Positions 8,773 through 15,559 of a stretch of DNA of 42,487 nucleotides are shown here, one piece after another. This stretch comes from Bordetella parapertussis (GTDB lineage Bacteria; Pseudomonadota; Gammaproteobacteria; Burkholderiales; SG8-41): positions 1 through 42,487 of the forward strand of contig CAMDSO010000022.1 in assembly GCA_945906935.1 (NCBI GenBank). Direction: 5' to 3'. The notes under the pieces were generated by a model that saw only the letters and a program-made list of their open reading frames with translations, had not been told where the DNA came from and did not search any database. The translations under genes were made by a program, and so were the position numbers. Within the stretch, counting starts at the first letter, position 1. Every line of letters starts with the position of its first letter.

Positions 8773-9738
8773 TCATTCGGGCAGTGGAAGACCCTCGGCC
8801 TCTGCGGCACGCACTAACGCCACTTCCAGCATGGCGCGCGCATGGCCCGCCACCTCCTTCAGATAATGATGTAGCGCCGTATCGGCAGGGCTGCTGCTTT
8901 CGCACTCGGCGCTATAGGTCTCGAAATTGCCTAAACGTACCAGCAGTTCGCAGAGATGGTGTGGACATTCGCACTTCAACTTCACTGAAGTCGTCGAGAT
9001 TTGAGCGAGCGCCTTGTTGTCGAAACGCCGCGTTGCCGCGGGATCGATCGGCGGCAACGCGGCAGGTGGGGCGCCGCAAAGCGATTCCAGCCGTTCGATC
9101 TCCAGTGGTGCATGCACCAGGCGGCAGCCCAATGCACGCAGTTCCTGCTCGACGCGTTGCGGCCCGAACCCGTATTCGACGACGATGTGCCGCGCGCCCA
9201 GTTGCTGCGCTAACGCACGAATCGTCTGCGGTGTTTCGCGCTGCAGGGTTGGCAACTCGATCAGCAGCGTATCGGCTGTCACGCCGCGTAACGCTTCCCC
9301 GGCAAGTGCCGCATTTGGGCTTGTCGCTACGACCTGTAGTGCCGCCAAATGATGGTGCGCAACCCGCAAGTTTAGCGCTTCACCAACGACGGCCACCCGC
9401 ACAGGGGGCAGCGCATTCTTCGCGGCCTGACCGGCTTGCTGCGGCGCGGGCGAGGTCGCGCGAGATACCTTGCCAAGCATGGCTCGCAACTGACCAGGGC
9501 CGAGCGAGGCAATTGAGCCGATGGCGTGCCCCGAGACGACAAGCTGCTTGATCACCGCCAGGCGCGCCACTTCTGCCGGCGAATAAAGGCGCTGCCCGGT
9601 TGCGCTCTGGCGCGGTCCGACGATCTTGTAGCGTCTCTCCCAAACGCGCAGCGTCTCTACCGGAATGCCAGTGAGTCTGGCTACCGCGCCACTGCGATAG
9701 ACCGGTTCTTCGAGCGTTTTCTGTTGGCGGTTGGCCAT
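8773..9738 (-). CDS. MerR-family transcriptional regulator with a CarH/LitR-like layout
   Basis: 321 residues. Residues about 13-80 form a MerR winged helix ('VYRSGAVARLTGIPVETLRV', then 'WERRY', 'GQRLYSPAEVARLAVIKQLV'). The middle part (about 110-225) looks like an alternating beta/alpha domain in the place where CarH/LitR carry a cobalamin domain, but I see no D-x-H-x-x-G cobalamin motif. The C-terminal part has a cysteine/histidine cluster 'KCECPHHLC' near residue 254 and a helical end. The signal sensed is therefore unknown and could be metal or redox. It is divergent from the fasciclin gene. Paired TGAAC boxes 11 bp apart lie 14-30 bp before its ATG, suggesting autoregulation (inference). 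Confidence 0.85.
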   Translation of the reverse strand: MANRQQKTLEEPVYRSGAVARLTGIPVETLRVWERRYKIVGPRQSATGQRLYSPAEVARLAVIKQLVVSGHAIGSIASLGPGQLRAMLGKVSRATSPAPQQAGQAAKNALPPVRVAVVGEALNLRVAHHHLAALQVVATSPNAALAGEALRGVTADTLLIELPTLQRETPQTIRALAQQLGARHIVVEYGFGPQRVEQELRALGCRLVHAPLEIERLESLCGAPPAALPPIDPAATRRFDNKALAQISTTSVKLKCECPHHLCELLVRLGNFETYSAECESSSPADTALHHYLKEVAGHARAMLEVALVRAAEAEGLPLPE

Positions 9739-9751
9739 AGGGGTCTCTAGT

Positions 9752-9952
9752 TGAACTCTATTTGAACCGATATTAACAGAAGCGTAACCCTATTATTCAG
9801 TTAATCCTGCCCTGCATAGGCGAAACCTCAAAATAGAACTGTGTTAACTTAAATAATTCGTATACAATAAGAGTTCATTAAGAGTGCAAAAAAGGTTCAT
9901 TACCAGTTCATAAAAAATTCATGCAACTCGTTACCCTATCTGAACCGATATT
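9752..9952. promoter_or_regulatory. Divergent control region with 11-bp-phased GTTCA boxes
   Basis: Between the MerR gene and the fasciclin gene, direct GTTCAT-like boxes begin at 9873 (GTTCAT), 9884 (GTGCAA), 9895 (GTTCAT), 9906 (GTTCAT) and 9917 (ATTCAT), exactly 11 bp apart. In the opposite orientation TGAAC occurs at 9752 and 9763, also 11 bp apart. A 12-bp direct repeat TGAACCGATATT is at 9763-9774 and 9941-9952. TACAAT at 9863-9868 could be a -10 element reading toward fasciclin. Tandem direct repeats with 11-bp spacing are the known operator layout of the MerR-family repressor CarH. The likely ligand is the adjacent MerR protein (inference). Confidence 0.6.
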
Positions 9953-10004
9953 TGTTTTACCTAGTCCGCAACTTTATTTACTTACCCATGAAAAAGGAAA
10001 ATCC

Positions 10005-10460
10005 ATGAAAAACCTGATCTCTGCCGTAGCCATGTCGTTCTGCCTGATGTCCGCCGCGAATGCCAAAGATATCGTCGACACAGCGGTGTCTGCAGGTAAT
10101 TTCAACACACTTGCCACCGCCTTAAAGGCTGCCGGCTTGATCGAAACTTTGAAGGGCGCGGGCCCGTTTACGGTGTTCGCGCCGACTGATGCAGCCTTCG
10201 CCAAAATTCCAAAGGCCCAGTTGGACGCGCTGCTTGCCGACAAAGCCAAGCTTACCGCCGTGCTGACGTATCACGTCGTTGCGGGCGCGGTGATGTCCAA
10301 GGACGTCAAAGCCGGCATGGTGAAGACGGTCCAAGGCACTTCACTGACCGTAACCACGACGGGTGGTGTCAAAGTGAATGGAGCCAGCGTCACGGCCGTC
10401 GACATCATTGCCGACAACGGGGTGATACACGTCATCGACACCGTCGTGCTGCCCAAATAA
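10005..10460 (+). CDS. Exported fasciclin (FAS1) domain protein
   Basis: 151 residues from ATG 10005, which follows AAAGGAAA; the frame runs open to 9921 but the extra part is not signal-like. A signal peptide covers about residues 1-20 (ends SAANA). The rest is a single FAS1 domain with its two conserved blocks: '[13 protein letters not shown]' and the terminal '[18 protein letters not shown]'. '[10 protein letters not shown]' lies between them. Bacterial single-FAS1 proteins are secreted and linked to adhesion or surface stress, with no known catalysis. Its promoter region carries the phased boxes, so it is probably a target of the MerR protein. Confidence 0.92.
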   Translation: MKNLISAVAMSFCLMSAANAKDIVDTAVSAGNFNTLATALKAAGLIETLKGAGPFTVFAPTDAAFAKIPKAQLDALLADKAKLTAVLTYHVVAGAVMSKDVKAGMVKTVQGTSLTVTTTGGVKVNGASVTAVDIIADNGVIHVIDTVVLPK

Positions 10461-10513
10461 GTAACAGTCGGTAAGTTGGAACCGGTCGTCGAAATGTTGG
10501 CGGCAGGAAACGT

Positions 10514-10541
10514 GACAACGCCTGTGAAAGCGGGCGTTGTC
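10514..10541 (+). terminator. Hairpin after the fasciclin gene
   Basis: A perfect 9-bp stem (GACAACGCC / GGCGTTGTC) with a 10-nt loop lies 53 bp after the fasciclin stop. No T-run follows, so it may be a weak terminator or an mRNA-stabilising hairpin between this gene and the PAS gene. Confidence 0.45.
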
Positions 10542-10588
10542 ATGAAGCGAAAACATTCAGACTTGACGCCTGCACAAGGAATACACTG

Positions 10589-10987
10589 ATGGCTAGCTCG
10601 TTAAAAAAAGTTTTTCAGGATGTGGATATCAGCTTGAGCGTTCTTCAGGTACTTGCAAAGAACAGTTATGACTCAATCCTGATTACTGATGCCACCAAAG
10701 ACGCAAAGATCATATACGCGAACAAAGCATTCACGACGCTCACTGGCTACGATCAGTCTGAGGTTATAGGAAAAAATCCGCGAATTCTGCAGGGTGCCGC
10801 TACCGACAAGACAGTGACTGCCCGTCTGGTTGACGCGCTGAAGAGGGATGGCCGATTTGAAGGCAGGGCAATCAACTACAAAAAGAACGGGACGCCCTTC
10901 ATCATGCACTGGCGCGTTTTGCCGGTGAAGGTTAGCAATAAGACCAGGCTTTGGGTGGCGATTCAGCGTGAAGGGTCCGTGGTTTAG
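10589..10987 (+). CDS. LOV-like PAS domain protein lacking the photoactive cysteine
   Basis: 132 residues, essentially one PAS domain with no output domain. The pattern is that of LOV blue-light domains: 'ILITDATKDAKIIYANKAFT' near residue 30, 'LTGYDQSEVIGKNPRILQG' around residues 51-69, then 'NYKKNGTPF'. In LOV photoreceptors the core motif is GxNCRFLQG, whose cysteine forms the flavin adduct. Here that position is Pro64. Adduct photochemistry is therefore not expected; flavin binding or redox sensing remains possible. A ribosome site (AAGGAA) precedes ATG 10589. The stop TAG overlaps the GTG of the next gene by one base, so the two are probably translated together. Confidence 0.8.
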   Translation: MASSLKKVFQDVDISLSVLQVLAKNSYDSILITDATKDAKIIYANKAFTTLTGYDQSEVIGKNPRILQGAATDKTVTARLVDALKRDGRFEGRAINYKKNGTPFIMHWRVLPVKVSNKTRLWVAIQREGSVV

Positions 10988-11250
10988 TGGAGATTTCTGA
11001 TCTGCACTTGCCGGAATGCAAAGTGATTACAGTAAAAAAATATATCAGTGGTGTGCTAATTCTAGTCGGTAACTCGCTGACAGCGATCGGTTGCGTTGGC
11101 TTGCTGCTTGCTTTGAGTGGTCTGATCCAGACAGAGTTCTTTGCGATCGGGATTTCGTCGGGAGTGCGGGTAATTGGGTCAGTGGCGGTAACCGGTTGTC
11201 TGTTGAGTGCTATCGGCTATGGCATCATCGAGGATTTCGAAAGGCAATAG
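10987..11250 (+). CDS. Small membrane protein, unknown function
   Basis: 87 residues from GTG 10987, overlapping the stop of the PAS gene (TAGTG). Two hydrophobic segments (about residues 20-45 and 52-80) are separated by a short polar turn, giving a two-helix inner-membrane hairpin. The N-terminal 17 residues are polar. I recognise no family. Its position suggests a membrane partner for the PAS protein or for the two tiny membrane proteins that follow. Coding status rests on the tight coupling and the clean hydrophobic pattern. Confidence 0.55.
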   Translation: MEISDLHLPECKVITVKKYISGVLILVGNSLTAIGCVGLLLALSGLIQTEFFAIGISSGVRVIGSVAVTGCLLSAIGYGIIEDFERQ

Positions 11251-11274
11251 GTAATACATTAGGAGGGTTAAACG

Positions 11275-11457
11275 ATGTTTAGAAAATCAGATTATTTTAT
11301 TCTGTTGGCGGTGATGATTTCTTTTTTTATCACTGCGTATTTGTGGTTCGTGATGCAGGACCGAGAGCAGGCCATATTCACAGCGATTTGGGTTCCTTCC
11401 ATCTTCTGCTTCGGAATCTACTTCAAGGTGGCTACACTGCTGGGGGGAAGAAAGTGA
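11275..11457 (+). CDS. Tiny two-helix membrane protein, unknown function
   Basis: 60 residues from ATG 11275, preceded by a near-ideal ribosome site (TAGGAGGG, about 10 bp upstream), which makes it very likely a real gene. Two predicted membrane helices (about 7-26 and 34-54) are joined by 'VMQDREQAIF'. The C-terminus is positive (GGRK), so both ends probably face the cytoplasm. I recognise no family. The stop overlaps the ATG of the next tiny gene (TGATG). Confidence 0.6.
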   Translation: MFRKSDYFILLAVMISFFITAYLWFVMQDREQAIFTAIWVPSIFCFGIYFKVATLLGGRK

Positions 11458-11552
11458 TGTCCATCGATCTCCTGACCTGTGGTATTTTTGTTTTTGTGAT
11501 GCTGCTTATCGGCTTGGGTCTGACGGTGATGGAATTTCGTAATATGAAATGA
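11457..11552 (+). CDS. 31-residue single-helix membrane peptide
   Basis: ATG 11457 overlaps the preceding stop in a TGATG junction, typical of translational coupling. The peptide is one hydrophobic helix (about residues 5-24) with a short charged end (MEFRNMK). The preceding GGGGGGAAG could serve as a ribosome site. Peptides of this size and build are often accessory subunits of larger membrane complexes (CydX- or KdpF-like in size only; no homology is claimed). Confidence 0.5.
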   Translation: MSIDLLTCGIFVFVMLLIGLGLTVMEFRNMK

Positions 11553-11648
11553 AATATCGTCGAGACTCACGGGATTACTGCCGGTGTTGTTCTCGAAAAG
11601 TATAGGCCGTGTCGAAGCGAGTGATTAGAAGAATCCTCTTTGGCCCAA

Positions 11649-12638
11649 ATGACTCCCTTTGCTAATCTAGCCGTGGTCGGCGCTGGCATCGCAGGCCTCG
11701 CCTGCGCCACCAAGCTGCAAGAGGCCGGCCTCAAGGTCAGACTGTTCGAAAAGAGCGGCGGCGCCTCCGGCCGCATGAGTACACGCCACGGTAACGGTTG
11801 GCAATGTGACCATGGCGCGCAGTACTTTACCGCTCGGCACCCGGATTTTCGTGCAGAAGTGGCTCGTTGGCAGCGGGCTGGAGTGGCTGCACTGTGGAAC
11901 CCCACGCTGCAGGTGTTTGGTGGTGATTTGTTGCATGCCCCAAATCTGGCGCTGGAACGATTTGTCGGCACGCCCTTCATGACGTCGCCCGCGCGCCTGC
12001 TCTCCGACGCGCTCGCACTGACGAGCCACGCAACCATCCGGCACCTACAACGCCAACCTGACGGCTGGCAATTGTTGTCAGCAGAACGCGGTTGGCTGGT
12101 TGAGCGCTTCGATGCCGTAGTCCTGGCGCTACCGGCGCCCCAAGCCGCTCCGCTGTTGCAGCCGTTGTCTGCTGAGTTGGCCGAGTTGGCCCGTAGCGCC
12201 TCCATGGGTGGATGCTGGACAGTCATGGCGCGCTTTGCAACGCCTCCCGAACTGCCGTTTGATGCAGCCTTCGTCAATGAAGGGCCGCTGCGCTGGATCG
12301 CAAGGGACACGAGCAAACCGGATCGCACGGGGCTGGACACCTGGGTTCTGCACGCCAGCGTCGATTGGAGTGAAGCACACCTGGAGCAGGATGTAGACAC
12401 CATAGCCGCTTCGTTGCTGAAAGCCTTCGGGCGACTGGGCGGTCCGGCGCCGCAAGCCTGGACCGTACACCGCTGGCGTTATGCCGACGTAATAGAGCCA
12501 GTTCTGGACAGGGCGTGCGCCTGGAACGCCGACATGGGTCTGGGTCTGTGTGGTGACTGGCTAAATGGCGGCAAGGTTGAAGGCGCCTGGCTCAGCGGCA
12601 GGCAACTGGCGCTGAGGGTATTGGAATCATCACGCTGA
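11649..12638 (+). CDS. NAD(P)/FAD-dependent oxidoreductase (COG3380, amine oxidase-like)
   Basis: 329 residues from ATG 11649 (TTG 11640 in frame is an alternative). An N-terminal dinucleotide-binding fold (VVGAGIAGLACATKLQEAGL) is followed by the COG3380 signature 'SGRMSTRHGNGWQCDHGAQYF', and near the end 'GLCGDWLNGGKVEGAWLSGR', the usual second FAD contact. Length is normal for the family (about 320-330). These are soluble flavoproteins distantly related to monoamine oxidase and renalase. Their substrate is unknown, and they are frequent members of light- or stress-induced gene sets with MerR regulators. The following dehydrogenase relic overlaps the stop. Confidence 0.88.
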   Translation: MTPFANLAVVGAGIAGLACATKLQEAGLKVRLFEKSGGASGRMSTRHGNGWQCDHGAQYFTARHPDFRAEVARWQRAGVAALWNPTLQVFGGDLLHAPNLALERFVGTPFMTSPARLLSDALALTSHATIRHLQRQPDGWQLLSAERGWLVERFDAVVLALPAPQAAPLLQPLSAELAELARSASMGGCWTVMARFATPPELPFDAAFVNEGPLRWIARDTSKPDRTGLDTWVLHASVDWSEAHLEQDVDTIAASLLKAFGRLGGPAPQAWTVHRWRYADVIEPVLDRACAWNADMGLGLCGDWLNGGKVEGAWLSGRQLALRVLESSR

Positions 12639-13015
12639 AGTTCTTTACCCACGATATTCTTGCCTTGGTAATCGATGCTTCCGGCGCGATCGGCGCCGCT
12701 TTCAGAGCGCGGCTGCAAGCAAATCCAAAATACGCCGCAGTAGTCGGCTTGCACCGTCAATCGCTTCTGCTGATTGATTTCGAAAGGGAGGAAACCATTG
12801 CGGCTGCGACGCTTTCCAGCCACATACCGTTTGATTTGATTATCAACGCCGCCGAGTTGCCGCTTTTACATCGTTTCATGCCGAAGAAGAGATTTTTTCG
12901 ATCTCAACTATGCGCAGATGCTCGAGACCTTTCGGGTATCCTGATCGCTGGCAACGGCTATGTGCGAGAAGAAGTAGGTGTCTATCAATCACTGTTGCCA
13001 GAGAATCAGGCTTAA
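12635..13015 (+). pseudogene. Frameshifted short-chain dehydrogenase (C-factor/CsgA-like)
   Basis: In frame from about 12635 (TTG 12665 is the first usable start) the sequence reads 'LALVIDASGAIGAAFRARLQ', a slightly worn version of the SDR 'GASGGIG' nucleotide site. It continues with 'PFDLIINAA', the next SDR landmark. After about 12870 the frame loses similarity. A different frame around 12890-12950 gives 'DFFDLNYAQMLETFRVS', which resembles the following SDR helix. At least one frameshift is therefore likely, and the catalytic Y-x-x-x-K is not found. Usual length is about 230 residues. Probably inactive. Confidence 0.5.
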
Positions 13016-13214
13016 CCGCAAGTGTACGAGTACGTCGAGCAATCGGCAAAAAATGAAGCTGATGGGTTTACTCATCTCCATGCAGTGCCCACAATGGATC
13101 GTGAATATCCATGCCATTTTTTTCAAAAAAACCAGTCAAAAAATAAGGTTAGACTTGATTGACGAGGCAACCGAAGGGCTTATTGAATTGATATCACAAA
13201 AGGTTCGACCATGA
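12978..13214 (+). CDS. Small ORF of unknown function, coupled to the folB/folX-like gene
   Basis: A frame of 78 codons from GTG 12978 (ATG 13053 would give a shorter product). It ends in TGA that overlaps the next ATG (ATGA at 13211), so it may serve translational coupling. The second half (RLDLIDEATEGLIELISQKV) looks like a genuine amphipathic helix, whereas the first half does not look conserved. It may be the 3' end of a decayed gene that once preceded folB/folX. Coding status is doubtful. Confidence 0.3.
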   Translation: MSINHCCQRIRLNRKCTSTSSNRQKMKLMGLLISMQCPQWIVNIHAIFFKKTSQKIRLDLIDEATEGLIELISQKVRP

Positions 13215-13612
13215 AGCGGTTAAGTTTGGCATTTATTGAGTTGCGCGATTTACAGTTAAAAACAGACATCGGAACTTATGGTCCCAAGGACACCAAGCCA
13301 GATATTCACCTTCTGGATTTGACGCTGGGGATCGCAGTCCATCAGGTTGTGATTCCCGAGGATGGCATGGAGCGCGTGTTTGACTATGATCCACTGATTT
13401 CGGAAATCGACCGACTGTCAGGTGCCTGTCACTATGAAACGCAAGAACGACTCATCACCCGCATTGCCGTTGCATGTGCCGAGCACGCGGCAATCAAGAC
13501 TATTGAGATCAGCCTAAAAAAGTCTCCCGTGCGAACGGGCAACGGGTCGCTGGGTGTTCGCTTGACACTGGATGAGATCGAAACCGATAGACTTCGATCC
13601 CCTAAACCGTAG
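13211..13612 (+). CDS. FolB/FolX-type dihydroneopterin aldolase or epimerase
   Basis: 133 residues with the T-fold pattern of FolB/FolX: 'AFIELRDLQLKTDIGTYG' at the start, 'DLTLGIAVHQVVIPEDGM' (second strand and helix), 'RVFDYDPLISEID' and the closing strand 'IKTIEISLKKSPVRTGNGSL'. FolB cleaves dihydroneopterin in folate synthesis; FolX epimerises dihydroneopterin triphosphate toward monapterin. The segment that carries the FolB catalytic Glu reads GPKDTKPD, so aldolase activity is uncertain, while the conserved lysine region (KKSPV) is present. Lying in a non-folate island, it may supply a specialised pterin. The start overlaps the upstream stop (ATGA). Confidence 0.78.
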   Translation: MKRLSLAFIELRDLQLKTDIGTYGPKDTKPDIHLLDLTLGIAVHQVVIPEDGMERVFDYDPLISEIDRLSGACHYETQERLITRIAVACAEHAAIKTIEISLKKSPVRTGNGSLGVRLTLDEIETDRLRSPKP

Positions 13613-13866
13613 ACGAAATTCCAGTTTTAATTCGTCAAATAATTTTTGTTCAAAATCGCTTTAAATTTCTTCATTAATTGGCAGACAATTGCATCGAAAG
13701 TGTTCTCTTGAAAATTATCCACAACGAAAATATTTTTGATACTTTTGCTGCGCAGCTCCAGTTGGGCAACGCCAAAAGGACACGCCCGCAAAACCTATCG
13801 AAACTTTTTCGCGCCGCCAGCCCGGTGGCAAATTAGCGGGCTCAGATTGGCCAGAGATTACAATTA

Positions 13867-14826
13867 ATGGATACCCCTGTGAACCACTTTGAAAATGACT
13901 TGCTAGCGGCTTTGTCGAGCGACATCAAGCACATTTCGCCCAAATATTTTTACGATGTCCAGGGCTCGGCGTTGTTCGACCAGATTTGTGACTTGCCTGA
14001 GTATTACCCCACCAGAACGGAGATATCGATTCTGAGTGAAAACTCGAAGGCCATTGCGCAACATATCGGCCCTCAAGCGGAATTGATTGAACTCGGCGCT
14101 GGCTCGTTGACAAAAGTTCGAGTCTTGTTACGCCAGCTCGAGGCGCCGACCGCGTTCTTGCCGATGGATATTTCGGGTGACTACTTGAGGGCGGCCGTTA
14201 GAGATTTGCAAAAAGAATTTCCAAAATTTTCTGTTTCGCCAATCGTGGCTGACTACACCCACGATTGGACCTTGCCAGACCCATTGCCCGAAACTCGACG
14301 ACGAATCGCGTTTTTCCCGGGTTCAACGATAGGCAACTTTTTACCTTCTGAGGTTGACAACTTCTTTGCTAACTGCTGTAAGTATTTGCCAGCAGGCGCG
14401 CTGTTGTTGGGTGTTGATCTATTGAAGTCCCCGCAGATTATTCATCAGGCGTATAACGATGCACAAGGGGTAACAGCCGCATTTAACTTGAATCTGTTGA
14501 ATCGAGCCAATCGAGAACTTAATACCAACTTCGATTTTTCTCAGTACGCACATTGGGCTTTCTACAATGCCCCCCAGCAGCGTATTGAAATGCATTTGGT
14601 GAGTCTGAAGAGGCAAGAGATTCAGCTAAATAATCGGTTGTTTGTCTTCGAAGAAGGCGAAACCCTGCATACCGAAAATTCATACAAATACTCGATCGAC
14701 AAGGTTCAAAAAATTGCAGCAAAGCAGGGCTTAAAGCCGGGACCTGTGTGGACAGACCCCAATCATTGGTTTGGTCTGCTTTGGTTCGACATCCCCGATT
14801 TTGAAATGATAAAAGGGAAAAAATGA
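13867..14826 (+). CDS. egtD: EgtD-type histidine N-alpha-methyltransferase
   Basis: 319 residues, the usual length for EgtD. Marks in order: 'SPKYFYDVQGSALFDQICDL' then 'PEYYPTRTE' near residue 25; the SAM-binding 'ELGAGSLTKVRVLL' near residue 75; 'FLPMDISGDYL'; and 'AFFPGSTIGNFLPSE' near residue 149. EgtD trimethylates histidine to hercynine, the first step to ergothioneine, an antioxidant. EgtB, which adds sulfur, is not in the window, so the product may be hercynine or the partner may lie elsewhere. Codon use is more AT-rich than in the flanks. The stop overlaps the next start (ATGA), so the DUF427 protein is translationally coupled. No strong ribosome site is visible. Confidence 0.85.
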   Translation: MDTPVNHFENDLLAALSSDIKHISPKYFYDVQGSALFDQICDLPEYYPTRTEISILSENSKAIAQHIGPQAELIELGAGSLTKVRVLLRQLEAPTAFLPMDISGDYLRAAVRDLQKEFPKFSVSPIVADYTHDWTLPDPLPETRRRIAFFPGSTIGNFLPSEVDNFFANCCKYLPAGALLLGVDLLKSPQIIHQAYNDAQGVTAAFNLNLLNRANRELNTNFDFSQYAHWAFYNAPQQRIEMHLVSLKRQEIQLNNRLFVFEEGETLHTENSYKYSIDKVQKIAAKQGLKPGPVWTDPNHWFGLLWFDIPDFEMIKGKK

Positions 14827-15107
14827 AAGCTAGTTGGAATAACCAGGTTTTGGCGACCTCAGAGCAGACGGTCGTGGTGGAAGGCAACCATTACTTTCCG
14901 GCCAACGCTCTGAACAAGGCATTTTTTCAAGCGTCCGCCAAACAAACGACTTGCCCTTGGAAAGGGGTGGCACACTATTATGATGTTTCAGTGAGTGGCA
15001 GGGTGAATGAGGCGGCTGCTTGGTTTTATCCCGACCCTAAACCCGAAGCTCGTCAGATTGCTAACCATGTGGCATTTTGGAAAGGTGTGTCGGTGATCAA
15101 CGACTGA
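14823..15107 (+). CDS. DUF427-domain protein coupled to egtD
   Basis: 94 residues, a complete compact DUF427 domain: 'KASWNNQVLATSEQTVVVEG', 'NHYFPANALN', 'TTCPWKGVAHYYDV', 'AAAWFYPDPKPEARQI' and 'NHVAFWKGV'. The invariant C-P-W-K-G and the final V-A-F-W-K-G are intact. The biochemical role of the family is not known. ATG 14823 overlaps the egtD stop by four bases, which strongly suggests the two products are made together. A different DUF427 subtype sits at 8297, so the island is bracketed by this family. Confidence 0.88.
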   Translation: MKASWNNQVLATSEQTVVVEGNHYFPANALNKAFFQASAKQTTCPWKGVAHYYDVSVSGRVNEAAAWFYPDPKPEARQIANHVAFWKGVSVIND

Positions 15108-15143
15108 AGATGTGATTCACCAGAACCTTGAAAACTTGGTCAA

Positions 15144-15171
15144 AGAAATCAGAGCGTGAACGCTGATTTCT
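15144..15171 (+). terminator. Hairpin downstream of the egtD-DUF427 pair
   Basis: AGAAATCAG and CGT pair with ACGCTGATTTCT across a two-base loop, with a two-base bulge: a 12-bp stem 37 bp after the DUF427 stop. No T-run follows, so termination by this hairpin alone is uncertain. Confidence 0.4.
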
Positions 15172-15261
15172 CGGCTCATCTTGCTTGGGTTCGAGTCCGA
15201 TTATTCAGATAGCCCCTTTGCAAAATTTTTTTATTTTCGGACAAGTTCTGCTAACTCAGGG

Positions 15262-15447
15262 TCATGAAACGGCCATCGCCTTTGATAATCTCTGTGGCGA
15301 TCGGCTTCGGCAGTGGATGAGTATCGACAAAAGTGTTTTCCCGTATCGATCTCGTGCTGATTGACGCAGTCGTTTAGGGTTTTGGGAACGCTTCCAGAGG
15401 CTTATGTAGAGACTAACTGCTCGAATGCGGTCTTCATACGAATACAT
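15262..15447 (-). pseudogene. Relic of an IS3-type transposase OrfA
   Basis: A 61-codon frame begins 'MYSYEDRIRAVSLYISLWKR', close to the usual opening of many IS3-group OrfA proteins (MYSYEDRIRAV.LYIKLGKR). After about residue 20 similarity fades, and no helix-turn-helix or OrfB/DDE part is present. I found no inverted repeats bounding it. It marks an old insertion at the right edge of the accessory island. The rest of the 15172-15559 gap shows nothing else. Confidence 0.45.
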
Positions 15448-15559
15448 GAACTACCTCCAGGCAGTCCAAGTTTTCGTCCGCACCCCCGCGTGGTCAATTT
15501 GGCGTCGGCGGCAACATCTGACCTCGAAATGATTTTATAGTTAGTGGCTACCCCGATCT

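Noticed and set aside
10589-10987. A functional blue-light LOV photoreceptor
   Set aside because: The adduct-forming cysteine is replaced by proline.
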